Source: Alteromonas sp. ASW11-130 (GTDB taxonomy: Bacteria; Pseudomonadota; Gammaproteobacteria; Enterobacterales; Alteromonadaceae). Taken from it: a DNA stretch of 64,000 nucleotides. This document shows positions 42,475-52,694 of this stretch, one piece after another. Where the stretch lies: assembly GCF_026183735.1 (NCBI RefSeq), contig NZ_JAPFRE010000014.1, positions 20,644 through 84,643 of the forward strand. Direction: 5' to 3'. Position numbers and translations under genes: made by a program. Each line of letters begins with the position of its first letter. Within the stretch, counting starts at the first letter, position 1. The notes beneath the pieces are model-generated. The model was not told the DNA's origin and searched no databases. It worked only from the letters and a program-made list of their open reading frames with translations.

Positions 42475-44208
42475 TCACTGCTCCCATAACGCGAGCAGTC
42501 TAGCGGTAGAAACAACGCCTGCGTTATTTAATACCATTTGTTCTTGTTCCTCTACAGAAAATGTTTTAAACCATTCCCAGCCTTGTTGGACAAGGTGCTG
42601 ATCCAATCCTGTATCTTTATGAATTATTTCTAAAAACATTGTCTCGGCGCTATCGGATTCGCTCCGCAATAATAGTGGAAAGAGCTTAACCCATGGTAGA
42701 TGGCGGCAGCCAGCCGGAACGTGTTGTAACCGGACTTTCCCAGCAACTCGGTCAATTTTAAAGTGTACACCACGTAGCAAATCAATTTGTGGTTGGTGAG
42801 TGGTCGGCATTTCAAGGGCGACAGGCATCAGTAAGGGTTGTGAGGTGGAAGCAGCGTTTATTTGGGCAATGACTGATTTAGCAAACACCAGATAACTTGA
42901 AAGCAAATAGGCCTTATCGTTAAGGATGAATAAGCGATAATCCTCAGATAAGCTTATCGATTCCAACTCAGACCTTCCAGCGACAGACTCATTGTTGGTA
43001 GTTGTCATTAACGCAGTAAAATAACTATTATAGTTGGCCTGCCCGCGAGGTGTCGCTACGGAGGCGCGGCTCGTTGAATTACCTGAACCAGCGTTTAAAT
43101 TAGTAGGTCTCGCTGCCGGGGTGGGTATTCTTTCCTGTACAGAATGTGACAAAGGCTGAATGTAATCATGATTAGGTTGATGCTGATAGCCTTCTAGATT
43201 ATTCATACCAGACGGTTCTGGGTTTAGCGCCTGACTGACCACCTGTACAAGAAAATCATGAATGAGGCGGGCTTGCTGGAAGCGAACTTCATGTTTTGCG
43301 GGATGTACATTTACATCAACATCTCGGGGGGGGACTGTTAAGAATACGACGAACGCTGGTTGCTCGGCGATACCCCAGGTCATTTCATATGCTTGCCTTA
43401 GTGCATGCAAAATCAATTTATCACGCATCCCACGCCCATTTACAAACGAAAACTGACAATCGTTACTGCTACGTACTTCACCCAAGCTGCCCAGCCACGC
43501 TTCGATTTTAACGCCATCATAATCTGTTTTTAAGTATGTACTGTTACCAATAAACTTTTGCCCTACCACATCGGCAATTCGTTTACTTCTTTCTTCCTGA
43601 GAACGGGTAACCCATCTGCGTATTGTCTTTGCGTTGTGTCGCAACGTAAAGCCCACGTCATTATGGCTTAGCGCAATTCGTTTGATAATGTCGTCGATAT
43701 GCTGGAATTCTGTTTTTTCTGTGCGTAAGAATTTACGCCGAGCGGGTGTATTATAAAAGAGGTCAGCGACATCGATTGTAGTGCCATTGGGATGGGCTGC
43801 TGGATTAAGCTTAACATCCATATCGCGACCATGACAATGGGCTTGCCATGCTTGCTCTTGTCGTGCTGGTTTTGAGGTTAACGTAAGTCGACTAACCGAA
43901 CTGATACTCGCCAATGCTTCACCACGAAAACCTAACGATAAGATTTGCTCTAAATCGTCCAGGGTAGCTATTTTACTAGTCGCATGGCGGCTCAAAGCAA
44001 GCGCTAACTCATCTTTGGCGATCCCCTGTCCATTATCGCGAATTTTTATTCGTTTATGCCCCCCTTTCTCGATATCAATTTCAATCTGAGTTGCACCTGC
44101 ATCAATACTGTTTTCGACCAACTCTTTCACTACCGACGCAGGACGTTCAACCACTTCGCCAGCGGCAATCTGGTTAGCAAGTTGGGGGGGGAGAAGTTTA
44201 ATGGGCAA
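42475..44208 (-). CDS. mutL: DNA mismatch repair protein MutL (TTG start)
   Basis: 577 residues. N-terminal GHKL ATPase: [45 protein letters not shown] and [22 protein letters not shown] poorly conserved linker (about 340-400) precedes the C-terminal dimerisation domain. The endonuclease DQHAxxERxxYE motif is not visible, as expected for MutH-using gammaproteobacteria. Start: TTG at 44208 with GGATA at seven-base spacing. Confidence 0.97.
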   Translation of the reverse strand: MPIKLLPPQLANQIAAGEVVERPASVVKELVENSIDAGATQIEIDIEKGGHKRIKIRDNGQGIAKDELALALSRHATSKIATLDDLEQILSLGFRGEALASISSVSRLTLTSKPARQEQAWQAHCHGRDMDVKLNPAAHPNGTTIDVADLFYNTPARRKFLRTEKTEFQHIDDIIKRIALSHNDVGFTLRHNAKTIRRWVTRSQEERSKRIADVVGQKFIGNSTYLKTDYDGVKIEAWLGSLGEVRSSNDCQFSFVNGRGMRDKLILHALRQAYEMTWGIAEQPAFVVFLTVPPRDVDVNVHPAKHEVRFQQARLIHDFLVQVVSQALNPEPSGMNNLEGYQHQPNHDYIQPLSHSVQERIPTPAARPTNLNAGSGNSTSRASVATPRGQANYNSYFTALMTTTNNESVAGRSELESISLSEDYRLFILNDKAYLLSSYLVFAKSVIAQINAASTSQPLLMPVALEMPTTHQPQIDLLRGVHFKIDRVAGKVRLQHVPAGCRHLPWVKLFPLLLRSESDSAETMFLEIIHKDTGLDQHLVQQGWEWFKTFSVEEQEQMVLNNAGVVSTARLLALWEQ

Positions 44209-44225
44209 CGTAGTATCCGTTACGG

Positions 44226-45545
44226 TTAAGTGCTGGGAATAGTAAGCACCTGGCCAATTCTGACCACATCAGTGCGTAAGTTATTAGCTTCTTTGATACT
44301 GCTTACTTTGACATTATATCTTTGCGCCAGCAATGAAAGGGATTCACCGCTTCGTACTTTGTGCGTGCGATTTTTCTCTTTCCACGATGCCCAAAGCGTA
44401 CCATCGGGCGGCACTTGCATGAAATATTTTTTTATAGCGTTAAACATGGATTGTGCTAAGCGCTGTCGATGTGCGGCCCAGTTAAGATTTTTCTCTTCCT
44501 GAGGATTTGAAATAAAACCTACTTCCACCAAAATGGAAGGAATATCGGGCGAGGTTAAAACAGCCAGGCTCGCAGACTGCGGGCGTCGTTTATGCATTTT
44601 CGTAATTCGGCGCATCTCAGAAATGACTTTCTCACTTAGATCGTAGCTGGAAGCCATGGAGTGATCCATAGACAATCCTAAAATAGTTTCTGCTAAATAG
44701 CGTTCAGATGCTTTATCTGTAATAACTTCCGCAGCGCCGCCCAACAGTTCTGAATGCCGTTCGGTTTTTTCCATCCAGCGACCCAACTCTGTATCAGCAC
44801 GACCCATCGATAAGACCCATACCGAACCACCGCGGGGTTGTGGGGTAGTGAAGGCATCTGCATGAATAGATACAAACAAATCGGCTTTATTTTTACGCGC
44901 TTTTTCTGTTCGCTGATTCAAATTGACAAAGTAGTCACCATCACGGATTTGTATGGCTCGCATACCCGGTTCTGCATTCACTAGTGCTTCGAGCTTTTTG
45001 GCAATACTTAAAGTAATATTCTTCTCATAAGTGCCTTTCGGACCCACAGATCCAGGGTCTCTGCCGCCGTGACCAGCGTCAATAGCAATAAGGATATCTT
45101 TATCACGGGTGTTACTGGTACTGCTCACCAAAAAATCTGCAGAAGGTGCATTACTGTCTACTAAATCAACCACTAACCTATGCCCAAGCCCTGCAGCTGG
45201 CGCTATAGGGAAAATAGTTGGTTCAGCTTTTCTTGCTAAATCGATAACAAGCCGAGCTGAGTGATTATTTTTCGGCGTCGAATAGCGAATTCGTCTGACT
45301 AATGAACCTAATTCATCCTGACTGGTTAGGCTGGTAATATCACTGGTTCTAGCTAAATCAATGACTAACCGATTGGGGTTAGTGAGGGTGAAGTAAGTGT
45401 ATTCAGGTGCGTTTTTTAAATCAAAAACAAGACGGGTTTGTCCTTCTTCCTGGGACACTCTCACCGCTTGAATAGCATTCTCTGACGCCTCCATCGGTAA
45501 AGCAATTGCCCACAAAACTAAACCTAACAAGAAGCCGCGCCACAT
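44226..45545 (-). CDS. amiB: N-acetylmuramoyl-L-alanine amidase with AMIN and LysM domains
   Basis: 439 residues. Signal peptide to about 20; AMIN domain about 25-130; zinc amidase_3 domain about 145-375 with [15 protein letters not shown] and a [12 protein letters not shown] block; and a single C-terminal LysM repeat (about 393-437; [18 protein letters not shown]). It cleaves cell-wall peptide side chains during daughter separation under EnvC/NlpD-type control. It is in the conserved tsaE-amiB-mutL order. Confidence 0.95.
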   Translation of the reverse strand: MWRGFLLGLVLWAIALPMEASENAIQAVRVSQEEGQTRLVFDLKNAPEYTYFTLTNPNRLVIDLARTSDITSLTSQDELGSLVRRIRYSTPKNNHSARLVIDLARKAEPTIFPIAPAAGLGHRLVVDLVDSNAPSADFLVSSTSNTRDKDILIAIDAGHGGRDPGSVGPKGTYEKNITLSIAKKLEALVNAEPGMRAIQIRDGDYFVNLNQRTEKARKNKADLFVSIHADAFTTPQPRGGSVWVLSMGRADTELGRWMEKTERHSELLGGAAEVITDKASERYLAETILGLSMDHSMASSYDLSEKVISEMRRITKMHKRRPQSASLAVLTSPDIPSILVEVGFISNPQEEKNLNWAAHRQRLAQSMFNAIKKYFMQVPPDGTLWASWKEKNRTHKVRSGESLSLLAQRYNVKVSSIKEANNLRTDVVRIGQVLTIPST

Positions 45546-45594
45546 ACTTCGCCCTTAATTGATCAACTATTACTTCATAATCATGATTCGGCCT

Positions 45595-46080
45595 CTACGT
45601 GCCGTTATTTAACTGGGAAAGCAATGATTTTCCAGTATCACTTGATGCCATCAGGGCAAAATCCCGTGTATCACCATGCATCGCTATGTTAATCGTAATG
45701 TCGGCCGATGCCAAGCACCCGCTTCCTTTCTGCGGCCATTCGACAATACACAATGACCGTTCAGCAAAGTAATCCCGGATCCCCATAAATTCTAGCTCCT
45801 CAGGATCCGCTAAACGATATAAGTCAAAATGATACACAGACACATCACCTAAATCATAAGGTTCAACAAGGGTATAGGTGGGACTCTTAACATTTCCGTT
45901 GTGGCCCAGCTGCTGAATCAAATAGCGAGTAAACGTAGTTTTTCCGGCACCTAAGTCACCGTTAAGATAAATAACCAGCGCGGCAAATCCGGTTTCTTTC
46001 CACCCATTGGCTATTTGCGACGCTAATTGTTTAGTATCGTTTTCATTTTTAACGCATATTGAAACATTATTACTGGCCAT
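45595..46080 (-). CDS. tsaE: tRNA t6A synthesis ATPase TsaE
   Basis: 161 residues. Walker A GDLGAGKTT (41-49), the following SPTYTLVEPYDLGDVSVYHFDLYRL block and the FAERSLCIVEWPQKG block are diagnostic. With TsaB and TsaD it drives N6-threonylcarbamoyl formation on A37 of ANN-decoding tRNAs. It is encoded just after nnr and before amiB. Confidence 0.96.
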   Translation of the reverse strand: MASNNVSICVKNENDTKQLASQIANGWKETGFAALVIYLNGDLGAGKTTFTRYLIQQLGHNGNVKSPTYTLVEPYDLGDVSVYHFDLYRLADPEELEFMGIRDYFAERSLCIVEWPQKGSGCLASADITINIAMHGDTRDFALMASSDTGKSLLSQLNNGT

Positions 46081-46103
46081 ATTGTTCTATTCTAGTGGGT
46101 GGT

Positions 46104-47603
46104 TTACTGGTTTAACAAGTTACGAACTGCTGCAAACAAATCGCTCGCAATCATACCACGCTGACCATATGTTTCAGCAACCTCGTCGCCTGCTTTTGCA
46201 TGTAAGGTGACACCATACTTACACGCAAGTTCTGTGGACATACCTTGTGCTAATAAAGCACCTAAAATTCCACTTAGCACGTCACCGCTGCCCGCTGTGG
46301 CCAACCCCGGGTTACCATGGGCGCAGACCCACGTGGTTGATTCGTTATCGATAATCGTGCCTGCCCCCTTGAGCACGCAAAGCGCATGGTAACGTTGCGC
46401 ACACTGACGCGCGTAATTAAAGCGTTCACCCTCTATATCTTCTACCGACACACCTAATAATCTGGCCGCCTCACCTGAGTGGGGGGTTAAAATGCAATCA
46501 TTGATGGTATACGCTGTCGCTTGTTTACTTAGTAAATTAAGCGCATCAGCATCTATGACCAAGGGTTTGCAATGATGCTGGCAATGCTTTAGCGCCATTT
46601 GGAACGCTTCTTCGGCCCAATCATCCTGCCCCAGGCCTGGCCCTATAATCACACACGTTGACCATTCCAGTGCTTTTTCCAAGCCCTCGTCTGTAACCAT
46701 CAGCTCAGGTCTACCAGCACTAACCTGAACTACTGAACTTGAATGCACATAAGTGCGTACCATTCCCGCTCCGCTTCGTAATGCTGCTTCACTGCTTAAA
46801 CGAATGGCGCCGGCAGTTCCTTTATTGCCTCCTATACATAACAACCGCCCGTAAGAGCCTTTATGGCTATTGATGTTTCTGGGTTTCATACTATCAAATT
46901 GTTCAATTGTCAGCACCGATGCACAGGATTTGGCAAGAGACTTAAAGGCTTTACCAATACCTAAATCATCGAAGGCTAGTTTCCCACAAAACTGTTTGCC
47001 CGCACCTGTGGTTAAACCGATCTTTATGCCCACCAGGGTTAGGGTGACATCTGCCTGAACACACTGCCCCAATGCTTGACCGGTGTTAGCGTCTAATCCT
47101 GACGGGACGTCGATACTAATCACAGCCACATCTGAAGCATTGAGGTTATCAATGATTAGGGAAAATTCTTTTCTGACCGCACTATTAATTCCCGTCCCCA
47201 ACAGTGCATCGACGACTAAATCTGCTTGTTCTAAATAGCTGTTGGAATAAGTTTCTATTTTTCCGCCTGTGCTTAACCAGTACGCTTGGGCGCGTCCGGC
47301 ATCCCCGTTAAGTTCACGTTCAGGTTCAACAGCACACAAAACAACCTGTTTTCCGGCGTTTTTAAAATGCGTAGCGGCAATATAGCCGTCTCCTGCATTA
47401 TTGCCCTGCCCTACCAATACCAGAATGGATTGCGCGTCTGGTACAAGTTGCTCGCTTTGACGAAACACCGAAGCACCAGCCCGTTGCATTAACGCAAACA
47501 TATCACAGCCACTATTTTCAGCTGCGGTGCGTTCATTATCTCGAACCTGGTCGGCCCGATAAAGTTTGTATGGTAAACTGGTCGCGATTTGATTATCTAG
47601 CAT
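46104..47603 (-). CDS. nnr: Bifunctional NAD(P)HX epimerase/dehydratase
   Basis: 499 residues: N-terminal YjeF epimerase domain (about 1-215; LVGQGNNAGDGYIAA and SIDVPSGLDANTG) and C-terminal ADP/ATP-dependent dehydratase domain of ribokinase fold (about 225-498; IGGNKGTAGAIRLSSEAALR, CILTPHSGEAARLL, TAGSGDVLSGI). It repairs hydrated NADH and NADPH. ATG 47603 and GTG 47609 are both possible; the opposite-strand queG start is at 47610. Confidence 0.95.
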   Translation of the reverse strand: MLDNQIATSLPYKLYRADQVRDNERTAAENSGCDMFALMQRAGASVFRQSEQLVPDAQSILVLVGQGNNAGDGYIAATHFKNAGKQVVLCAVEPERELNGDAGRAQAYWLSTGGKIETYSNSYLEQADLVVDALLGTGINSAVRKEFSLIIDNLNASDVAVISIDVPSGLDANTGQALGQCVQADVTLTLVGIKIGLTTGAGKQFCGKLAFDDLGIGKAFKSLAKSCASVLTIEQFDSMKPRNINSHKGSYGRLLCIGGNKGTAGAIRLSSEAALRSGAGMVRTYVHSSSVVQVSAGRPELMVTDEGLEKALEWSTCVIIGPGLGQDDWAEEAFQMALKHCQHHCKPLVIDADALNLLSKQATAYTINDCILTPHSGEAARLLGVSVEDIEGERFNYARQCAQRYHALCVLKGAGTIIDNESTTWVCAHGNPGLATAGSGDVLSGILGALLAQGMSTELACKYGVTLHAKAGDEVAETYGQRGMIASDLFAAVRNLLNQ

Positions 47604-47609
47604 GAGCAC

Positions 47610-48761
47610 ATGTCCACTATTAATTCGGTAGATTTAGTCCAATTAGCAAACGATATCAAGGCTTGGGGTCGTAAGCTAGGATTTCAGCAAGTCGGCATTA
47701 GTGATATTGATTTATCGAAACATGAAGCCGCTCTGCAAGCGTGGCTGGACAACGGTTACCATGGCAATATGGCTTACATGGAAAGTCACGGCATGAAGCG
47801 CGCGAGGCCAAATGAGCTGGTGCCAGGCACTTTACGCGTAATAAGTGTGCGCATGGACTACCTCCCGCCAGATGCTTCTTTTGCCGCCAACCTTAAGAAT
47901 GAAAATAAAGGCTATGTCAGTCGCTACGCGGTAGGTCGCGATTATCATAAGCTAATTAGAAAGCGACTGAAAAAACTCAGTGAAAAAATTCTTGAACAGT
48001 GTAGTCATCTGGAAAGCCGACCCTTCGTCGATTCTGCACCGGTGCTGGAACATGCTCTCGCAGAAAAGGCGGGAATAGGATGGACTGGTAAACACTCACT
48101 TACGCTCAATCGCCACGCAGGGTCTTGGTTTTTTTTAGGCGAACTATTTGTCAATCTACCCTTGCCGGTCGACTCCCCTGTTGAAGAAGGCTGCGGCTCT
48201 TGCACAGCATGCATGACTATTTGCCCGACGAACGCTATTGTCGCTCCTTACAAAGTAGATGCAAGGAAATGTATTTCATATTTAACAATCGAGTTTGATG
48301 GGATTATTCCGGAACAGCTGCGAGAATTAATGGGTAACAGAATTTATGGATGCGATGATTGTCAGCTCATCTGTCCATGGAATCGTTATGCTTCAGTGAC
48401 GGAAGAAGTAGACTTCTATCCGAGAGAAAAATTGCATGGTCGGCCATTAATAGAGTTGTTTGAATGGACTGAAGAAGAATTTTTAACCAATACGGAAGGT
48501 TCGGCTATTCGCCGGATCGGTTATCAAAAATGGCTACGCAATATCGCGGTGGCTATGGGTAATGCACGTTATGATGAAGCCATTGTAACCTCCCTGATTA
48601 ATAAACTAGGCGACACCACTGAGCTGGTCAAACACCATGTAGAATGGGCCCTATTAAAACAAGCGCAAAACAGGGCAAAAACAGAAAAAGAAAACGTAAC
48701 CTCGCGCAAAACACTAAGGTTAACCCGAGCGATAGAAAAAGGCTTGCCTCGGGATGCATAG
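47610..48761 (+). CDS. queG: Epoxyqueuosine reductase QueG
   Basis: 383 residues. Cobalamin-dependent reductase for the last step of tRNA queuosine synthesis. The N-terminal B12-binding region includes the conserved aspartate D141 in VDSAPVLEHALAEKAGIG. Two [4Fe-4S] clusters are encoded by C195/198/201/205 (GCGSCTACMTICPTNAI) and C221, C248/251/255 (CDDCQLICPWN). A HEAT-like C-terminus follows. It is divergent from nnr with essentially no spacer. Confidence 0.96.
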   Translation: MSTINSVDLVQLANDIKAWGRKLGFQQVGISDIDLSKHEAALQAWLDNGYHGNMAYMESHGMKRARPNELVPGTLRVISVRMDYLPPDASFAANLKNENKGYVSRYAVGRDYHKLIRKRLKKLSEKILEQCSHLESRPFVDSAPVLEHALAEKAGIGWTGKHSLTLNRHAGSWFFLGELFVNLPLPVDSPVEEGCGSCTACMTICPTNAIVAPYKVDARKCISYLTIEFDGIIPEQLRELMGNRIYGCDDCQLICPWNRYASVTEEVDFYPREKLHGRPLIELFEWTEEEFLTNTEGSAIRRIGYQKWLRNIAVAMGNARYDEAIVTSLINKLGDTTELVKHHVEWALLKQAQNRAKTEKENVTSRKTLRLTRAIEKGLPRDA

Positions 48762-49085
48762 TACCATTTTGCAATAAGGGGGGGATTAGTCAGCGTACCC
48801 ATCGCATCCTACTCACAGGCTCTTTGAAGGCTTGAAATAGGATATGCCTACAATGAAGGCGTATGCCATTTGATCTTGTGCAAAACGCGAGATGTTTTAT
48901 AAAAATTCGGTGCGTTTTACCGATTGAATAGTCTGTTAATTTTACTTTTTACTTTTTACTTTTTACTTTTTACTTTTTACTCGTTGGTATGGCACCGATC
49001 CAATTCGTTCCCCAAAACCAACACAAAAATGAAGTATCAAGTATCAAGTTAAGGAACCACCCAAACGTCTTCTCGCGTGAAAATG
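48762..49085. other. Intergenic region downstream of queG with a T-rich minisatellite
   Basis: 324 bases between the convergent queG and the anchored hypothetical gene. It contains the CTTTTTA repeat block (48941-48980) and a short AAGTATC double repeat near 49030-49047. No clear terminator hairpin is visible. Confidence 0.5.
48941..48980. repeat. 7-bp tandem repeat (CTTTTTA)n
   Basis: Five uninterrupted copies of CTTTTTA plus partial units at both ends. Such a tract is prone to slippage and copy number may vary between isolates. Confidence 0.9.
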
Positions 49086-49727
49086 CTATGAAGTCGTCTT
49101 TCTGTCGGTGAGATGAAGAATGAAATGCGTTTGCGAGTCGTCGCTACTGGTATTGCTCGAGGTGCTACCAAAAGGATACCAATCCTGTTGTTTCATTTTT
49201 TCCATCATTGTTGCAAAATCCTGGTCCTTGCCATCAAACTGGCCCACAAGATTACATTGCCTGGCATCGCACCTAACGTGATGGAAATACACCTTATCCC
49301 CATCTAGATGTTGTGTGAAAAAGTTTGTTATTTGGGTAGCTATTTCAATATCAGAACCTTCATCCCGATAGTTATCCACAAAGTCTTCCATAGCTTTATT
49401 ACTTTCGAATTGGTGCTGTGACGTTTTTGCAACTTTATCAATGACGCCCTCCACATTGGAAGGTGTGTCCTTAGCACTCGGCTTTTCATTTTGCGGATGA
49501 TCGCTGCTTTTTTTATTTACCAATATTTTTTGCGCACTTGCAGGTATTTCAGCGGCAGTCACTTTATGCACGACCTTATCTGCTAAAAGCCTATCTGATT
49601 CTTCATTGGAACTAGCCAAGCGCGCTTTTTGTGCATCGCTGATTTCTATCTTGGCGTGATAATAACCAAACTGATAACCAGCAATCGCTATAAAAATGAC
49701 AAGTGGAGTTAACATCCAAACTTTCAT
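49086..49727 (-). CDS. Membrane-anchored hypothetical protein
   Basis: 213 residues with one N-terminal membrane segment (about 5-25; TPLVIFIAIAGYQFGYYHA), a charged low-complexity linker (about 50-105) and a C-terminal globular part with two cysteines close together (VRCDARQCNLVG) that could form a disulfide. Probably periplasmic or extracytoplasmic. No family is recognised. It starts 19 bases after hemE and may be in the same transcript. Confidence 0.7.
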   Translation of the reverse strand: MKVWMLTPLVIFIAIAGYQFGYYHAKIEISDAQKARLASSNEESDRLLADKVVHKVTAAEIPASAQKILVNKKSSDHPQNEKPSAKDTPSNVEGVIDKVAKTSQHQFESNKAMEDFVDNYRDEGSDIEIATQITNFFTQHLDGDKVYFHHVRCDARQCNLVGQFDGKDQDFATMMEKMKQQDWYPFGSTSSNTSSDDSQTHFILHLTDRKTTS

Positions 49728-49746
49728 GTACGTGCCCTGCTAATAT

Positions 49747-50841
49747 TTATTTTTGATGGTATGGTCTGCTTAGTTGGTGAACAGCTTCTACAAACACGCC
49801 AGCATTTTCGGGTGGAACATCCAGATGAATGCCGTGTCCCAGATTAAATACATGTCCGCTGCCATATCCGTAGCCAGCCAAAATGTCGGATACTTCTTGT
49901 TGAATTCTTGCTGGTTGCGCATAGAGCATGGAGGGATCCATATTACCCTGTAATGCCACCTTGTCACCTACTCTTTTTCTTGCCTCTGCAATATCGATTG
50001 TCCAGTCCAGTCCAATCGCATCACATCCGGTGGCCGCAATCGATTCAAGCCACATACCACCATTCTTAGTGAAAAGCGTGACGGGTACTTTACGGCCATT
50101 ATTTTCCCGTGTTAAACCGTCTACAATTTTATGCATGTATTGTAAGGAAAATAACCGGTAATCACGTGGTGATAAAACCCCACCCCATGTGTCAAACACC
50201 ATGACAGACTGTGCACCGGCTGCAATCTGGGCATTCAAATAAAGAATGACGGAATCTGCCAGTTTATCTAAAAGAGTATGCAGCATATCCGGTTCTGCAA
50301 AGGCCATCTTTTTTATTTTAGTAAACGCTTTGCTGGAGCCACCTTCTACCATGTAGGTCGCTAGCGTCCAAGGGCTGCCGGAAAAACCAATTAGGGGTAC
50401 ATCGCCGTTTAGTGCCTTTCTTATTGACCGAACTGCATTCATTACGTATTGCAATTCTTGTTCAGGATCGGGTGTACCTAGCTGCTCGATATCGCGGGCA
50501 GTTTGAATGGGTCGTTCGAACTTAGGGCCTTCACCCGTCTCAAAGTATAGTCCCAACCCCATCGCATCCGGTATGGTAAGAATATCGGAAAACAAGATCG
50601 CAGCATCAAGCTTAAAGCGACGTAAAGGCTGAAGGGTGACTTCGGTTGCGAGTTCGGTGTTTTTACATAATGACATAAAGTCACCCGCTTGCGCCCGGGT
50701 CTGTTTATATTCAGGAAGATACCTTCCAGCTTGACGCATCATCCAAACCGGGGTGACATCAACAGGCTGTTTTAGAAGCGCACGTAAATAACGATCGTTT
50801 TTTAAATCAGAACCCGTTTTTGAAGCGGAATCGCCTGCCAT
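49747..50841 (-). CDS. hemE: Uroporphyrinogen decarboxylase (HemE)
   Basis: 364 residues. Decarboxylates the four acetate groups of uroporphyrinogen III to coproporphyrinogen III. Signature [15 protein letters not shown] near residue 30, [14 protein letters not shown] with the key aspartate, [17 protein letters not shown], and [10 protein letters not shown], then [17 protein letters not shown] with GGGG and five-base spacing. Confidence 0.98.
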   Translation of the reverse strand: MAGDSASKTGSDLKNDRYLRALLKQPVDVTPVWMMRQAGRYLPEYKQTRAQAGDFMSLCKNTELATEVTLQPLRRFKLDAAILFSDILTIPDAMGLGLYFETGEGPKFERPIQTARDIEQLGTPDPEQELQYVMNAVRSIRKALNGDVPLIGFSGSPWTLATYMVEGGSSKAFTKIKKMAFAEPDMLHTLLDKLADSVILYLNAQIAAGAQSVMVFDTWGGVLSPRDYRLFSLQYMHKIVDGLTRENNGRKVPVTLFTKNGGMWLESIAATGCDAIGLDWTIDIAEARKRVGDKVALQGNMDPSMLYAQPARIQQEVSDILAGYGYGSGHVFNLGHGIHLDVPPENAGVFVEAVHQLSRPYHQK

Positions 50842-51007
50842 AATTACCCCTGTTCATAGATACTTTCTTTGCGAGCCGCGCATTATAGCAACTTTTAGCC
50901 ATTGTTATTAACGAATAACCGTAAAATTTTTTATCGCCACATATAACAGAAAAACAAATAGTTAATAAGTTTCGAAACATTTGTCCGATAAATTTTCATA
51001 CAAAAAT

Positions 51008-51036
51008 TTGCAAAAAAAGTAAGTGTTTGCTACAAC
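51008..51036 (+). promoter_or_regulatory. Candidate sigma-70 promoter for the 51043 transcript
   Basis: TTGCAA (51008-51013) and TACAAC (51031-51036) with exact 17-base spacing; each hexamer matches the consensus at four of six positions. It sits in AT-rich DNA, so chance matches are possible. Confidence 0.3.
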
Positions 51037-51042
51037 TATATC

Positions 51043-51117
51043 TACCGAACATAAAGAAGCCCGCTAACGGGACCGGTCAAACTACTTGAAACCCTGTGTT
51101 TATTGCAGGGTTTTTTA
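51043..51117 (+). ncRNA. Candidate small RNA between hemE and nudC
   Basis: A plus-strand transcript from the 51008-51036 promoter would be about 75 bases: a CCCG-CTAA-CGGG hairpin (51060-51071), a GACCGGTC palindrome, a single-stranded CAAACTACTTG, and a terminator hairpin. No plus-strand gene lies upstream, so the terminator needs another explanation. No Rfam family is recognised. This is an inference from structure only. Confidence 0.4.
51089..51117 (+). terminator. Rho-independent terminator, plus-strand oriented
   Basis: AAACCCTG / CAGGGTTT around a nine-base loop, ending in TTTTTT. It overlaps the nudC stop codon at its end. Orientation fits a plus transcript; on minus the run after the stem is short (TTTCAAG), so it would only weakly serve nudC. 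Confidence 0.75.
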
Positions 51118-51930
51118 TTGCCGATTTTTCACTGCCTGAATCAATTGACCAGCGATTGAGAAAGTGGGCGGAATCAAGGGTAAGTTGTCCAAGTTGAACC
51201 ACTCTGCTTCAACTATTTCGGTTTTATCTATCTGGATCTCACCCTGTTTGTACTTAGCTATATATCCCACCATGAGTGAATGAGGGAAGGGCCAGGGCTG
51301 CGAACCAAAGTATTCCAAGTTTTCGATTTCTACTCCCACCTCCTCTTTCACTTCCCGATGCACTGCTTGTTCTAAACTCTCCCCACTTTCAACGAACCCA
51401 GCAAGCGTAGAGAACATACCACTTTCTTTATGACGCACACCTTTGGCTAATAGAATTTCATTATCTTTGTATATAGCCATAATCACGCAGGGAGACACCC
51501 TTGGGTAGACACGATGAGAGCAATGATGACAATGGATTGCGACTTCCCAATCTACCTTTGTTGTAGGCATTCCGCATTGGCCACAATAGCGATGGGTGCG
51601 ATAAAAATGGGTATATTGCCACGCCCTGGATATCACGCTAAATTCTAAAGGGAACGCCATTAGTACGCTACGCAGAGAAGCGGTGTTAAACGGTAGCGTC
51701 GCTATGTTCTCGTTACCCAAATCTATGACGTAATGATGCGAGGAGTAATTCTCGTTTTCGAGAGGAAGCAATTGGTAAATTGAATCCTGATGGTGGTGTA
51801 ATTCTTGTAAATTTTCCCATGCTGCGACGGGCGGTAATTGCGTTTTCGGGTCGATTAACAATTTTCCTTCGCTGAATAAAAGCCATCTAGCGGTTTTTCC
51901 TATAGCATGTGAAGAAAGCTTTTTTAACAT
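51115..51930 (-). CDS. nudC: NAD(H) pyrophosphatase / RNA deNADding enzyme NudC
   Basis: 271 residues. Zinc ribbon C116, C119, C134, C137; Nudix box GFVESGESLEQAVHREVKEE with the catalytic glutamates (178-197); and the NADH-specific SQPWPFPHS motif (about 210-218). It splits NAD(H) and removes NAD caps from RNA 5' ends. Confidence 0.96.
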   Translation of the reverse strand: MLKKLSSHAIGKTARWLLFSEGKLLIDPKTQLPPVAAWENLQELHHHQDSIYQLLPLENENYSSHHYVIDLGNENIATLPFNTASLRSVLMAFPLEFSVISRAWQYTHFYRTHRYCGQCGMPTTKVDWEVAIHCHHCSHRVYPRVSPCVIMAIYKDNEILLAKGVRHKESGMFSTLAGFVESGESLEQAVHREVKEEVGVEIENLEYFGSQPWPFPHSLMVGYIAKYKQGEIQIDKTEIVEAEWFNLDNLPLIPPTFSIAGQLIQAVKNRQ

Positions 51931-52178
51931 CTAACGACCCTATAATTGTGCTGCTGTCCACTCATTATTCCTACAATATTAACTCATTGACAAGCGAGAA
52001 GAATGGATTGAACATACCCGCATACTGGCGGATAGTGTAAGTAACTGTTTATATGAAATATTAGAAAATTGTTATAGATTCATTGTCAATAAGTTTAATT
52101 GGTCTGATACCTGCTGGGTGTTATACTCAGGAGAATAACAAATGCACTGTTCACGATTGCCTATACGGCGGGGTTAGC

Positions 52179-52652
52179 ATGTTAAATAAGTTGGAAAAAG
52201 CAAAATCCAGTTGGGGTGGCCGTTCTGAAACTATCGATAAATGGCTTCAGGAACGACAATCTCTGCTGATAAAATACTGCGATTTGGCGGGTTTAAATCA
52301 ACCGGACGCTTCCAAATTACCGACGGCTAACGATGTGAGCGATTTTTGCGCGGTGCTGATGGACTATATTTCTGCAGGCCATTTTGAAGTTTACGAAATG
52401 TTGGTAAGTGATGACGAAGCAGGGATTCAATTAAAACGCACTGTCTATCCACAAATTGCGCAAACTACCGACAATGCGCTACGCTTCAATGATCATTTTG
52501 CGGAAGCGCTTTCTGCAGAACAAGCCAAAAATTTTGATAGCGAATTAGCTGATTTAGGTAATGTGCTTGAGGAACGGTTTGCACTTGAAGATCGGCTAAT
52601 TCATCACATGCACCAGAAAACCAAAAGCGATAACACACTGACTTCTGCATGA
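52179..52652 (+). CDS. rsd: Anti-sigma-D factor Rsd/AlgQ
   Basis: 157 residues from ATG 52179; the frame is open upstream to 52083 but MLNKLEKAKSSWGGRSETID is the family N-terminus. Rsd binds sigma-70 region 4 and helps sigma switching in stationary phase; AlgQ is the Pseudomonas homologue. Residues WL and RQSLLIKYC of the helical bundle are typical. First gene of the plus run rsd-zur-cheX-yjbQ-ompA. Confidence 0.93.
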   Translation: MLNKLEKAKSSWGGRSETIDKWLQERQSLLIKYCDLAGLNQPDASKLPTANDVSDFCAVLMDYISAGHFEVYEMLVSDDEAGIQLKRTVYPQIAQTTDNALRFNDHFAEALSAEQAKNFDSELADLGNVLEERFALEDRLIHHMHQKTKSDNTLTSA

Positions 52653-52694
52653 AGTTGTACATAGATTAAAACGGGTTGGTTCGATTTTAAGCTG

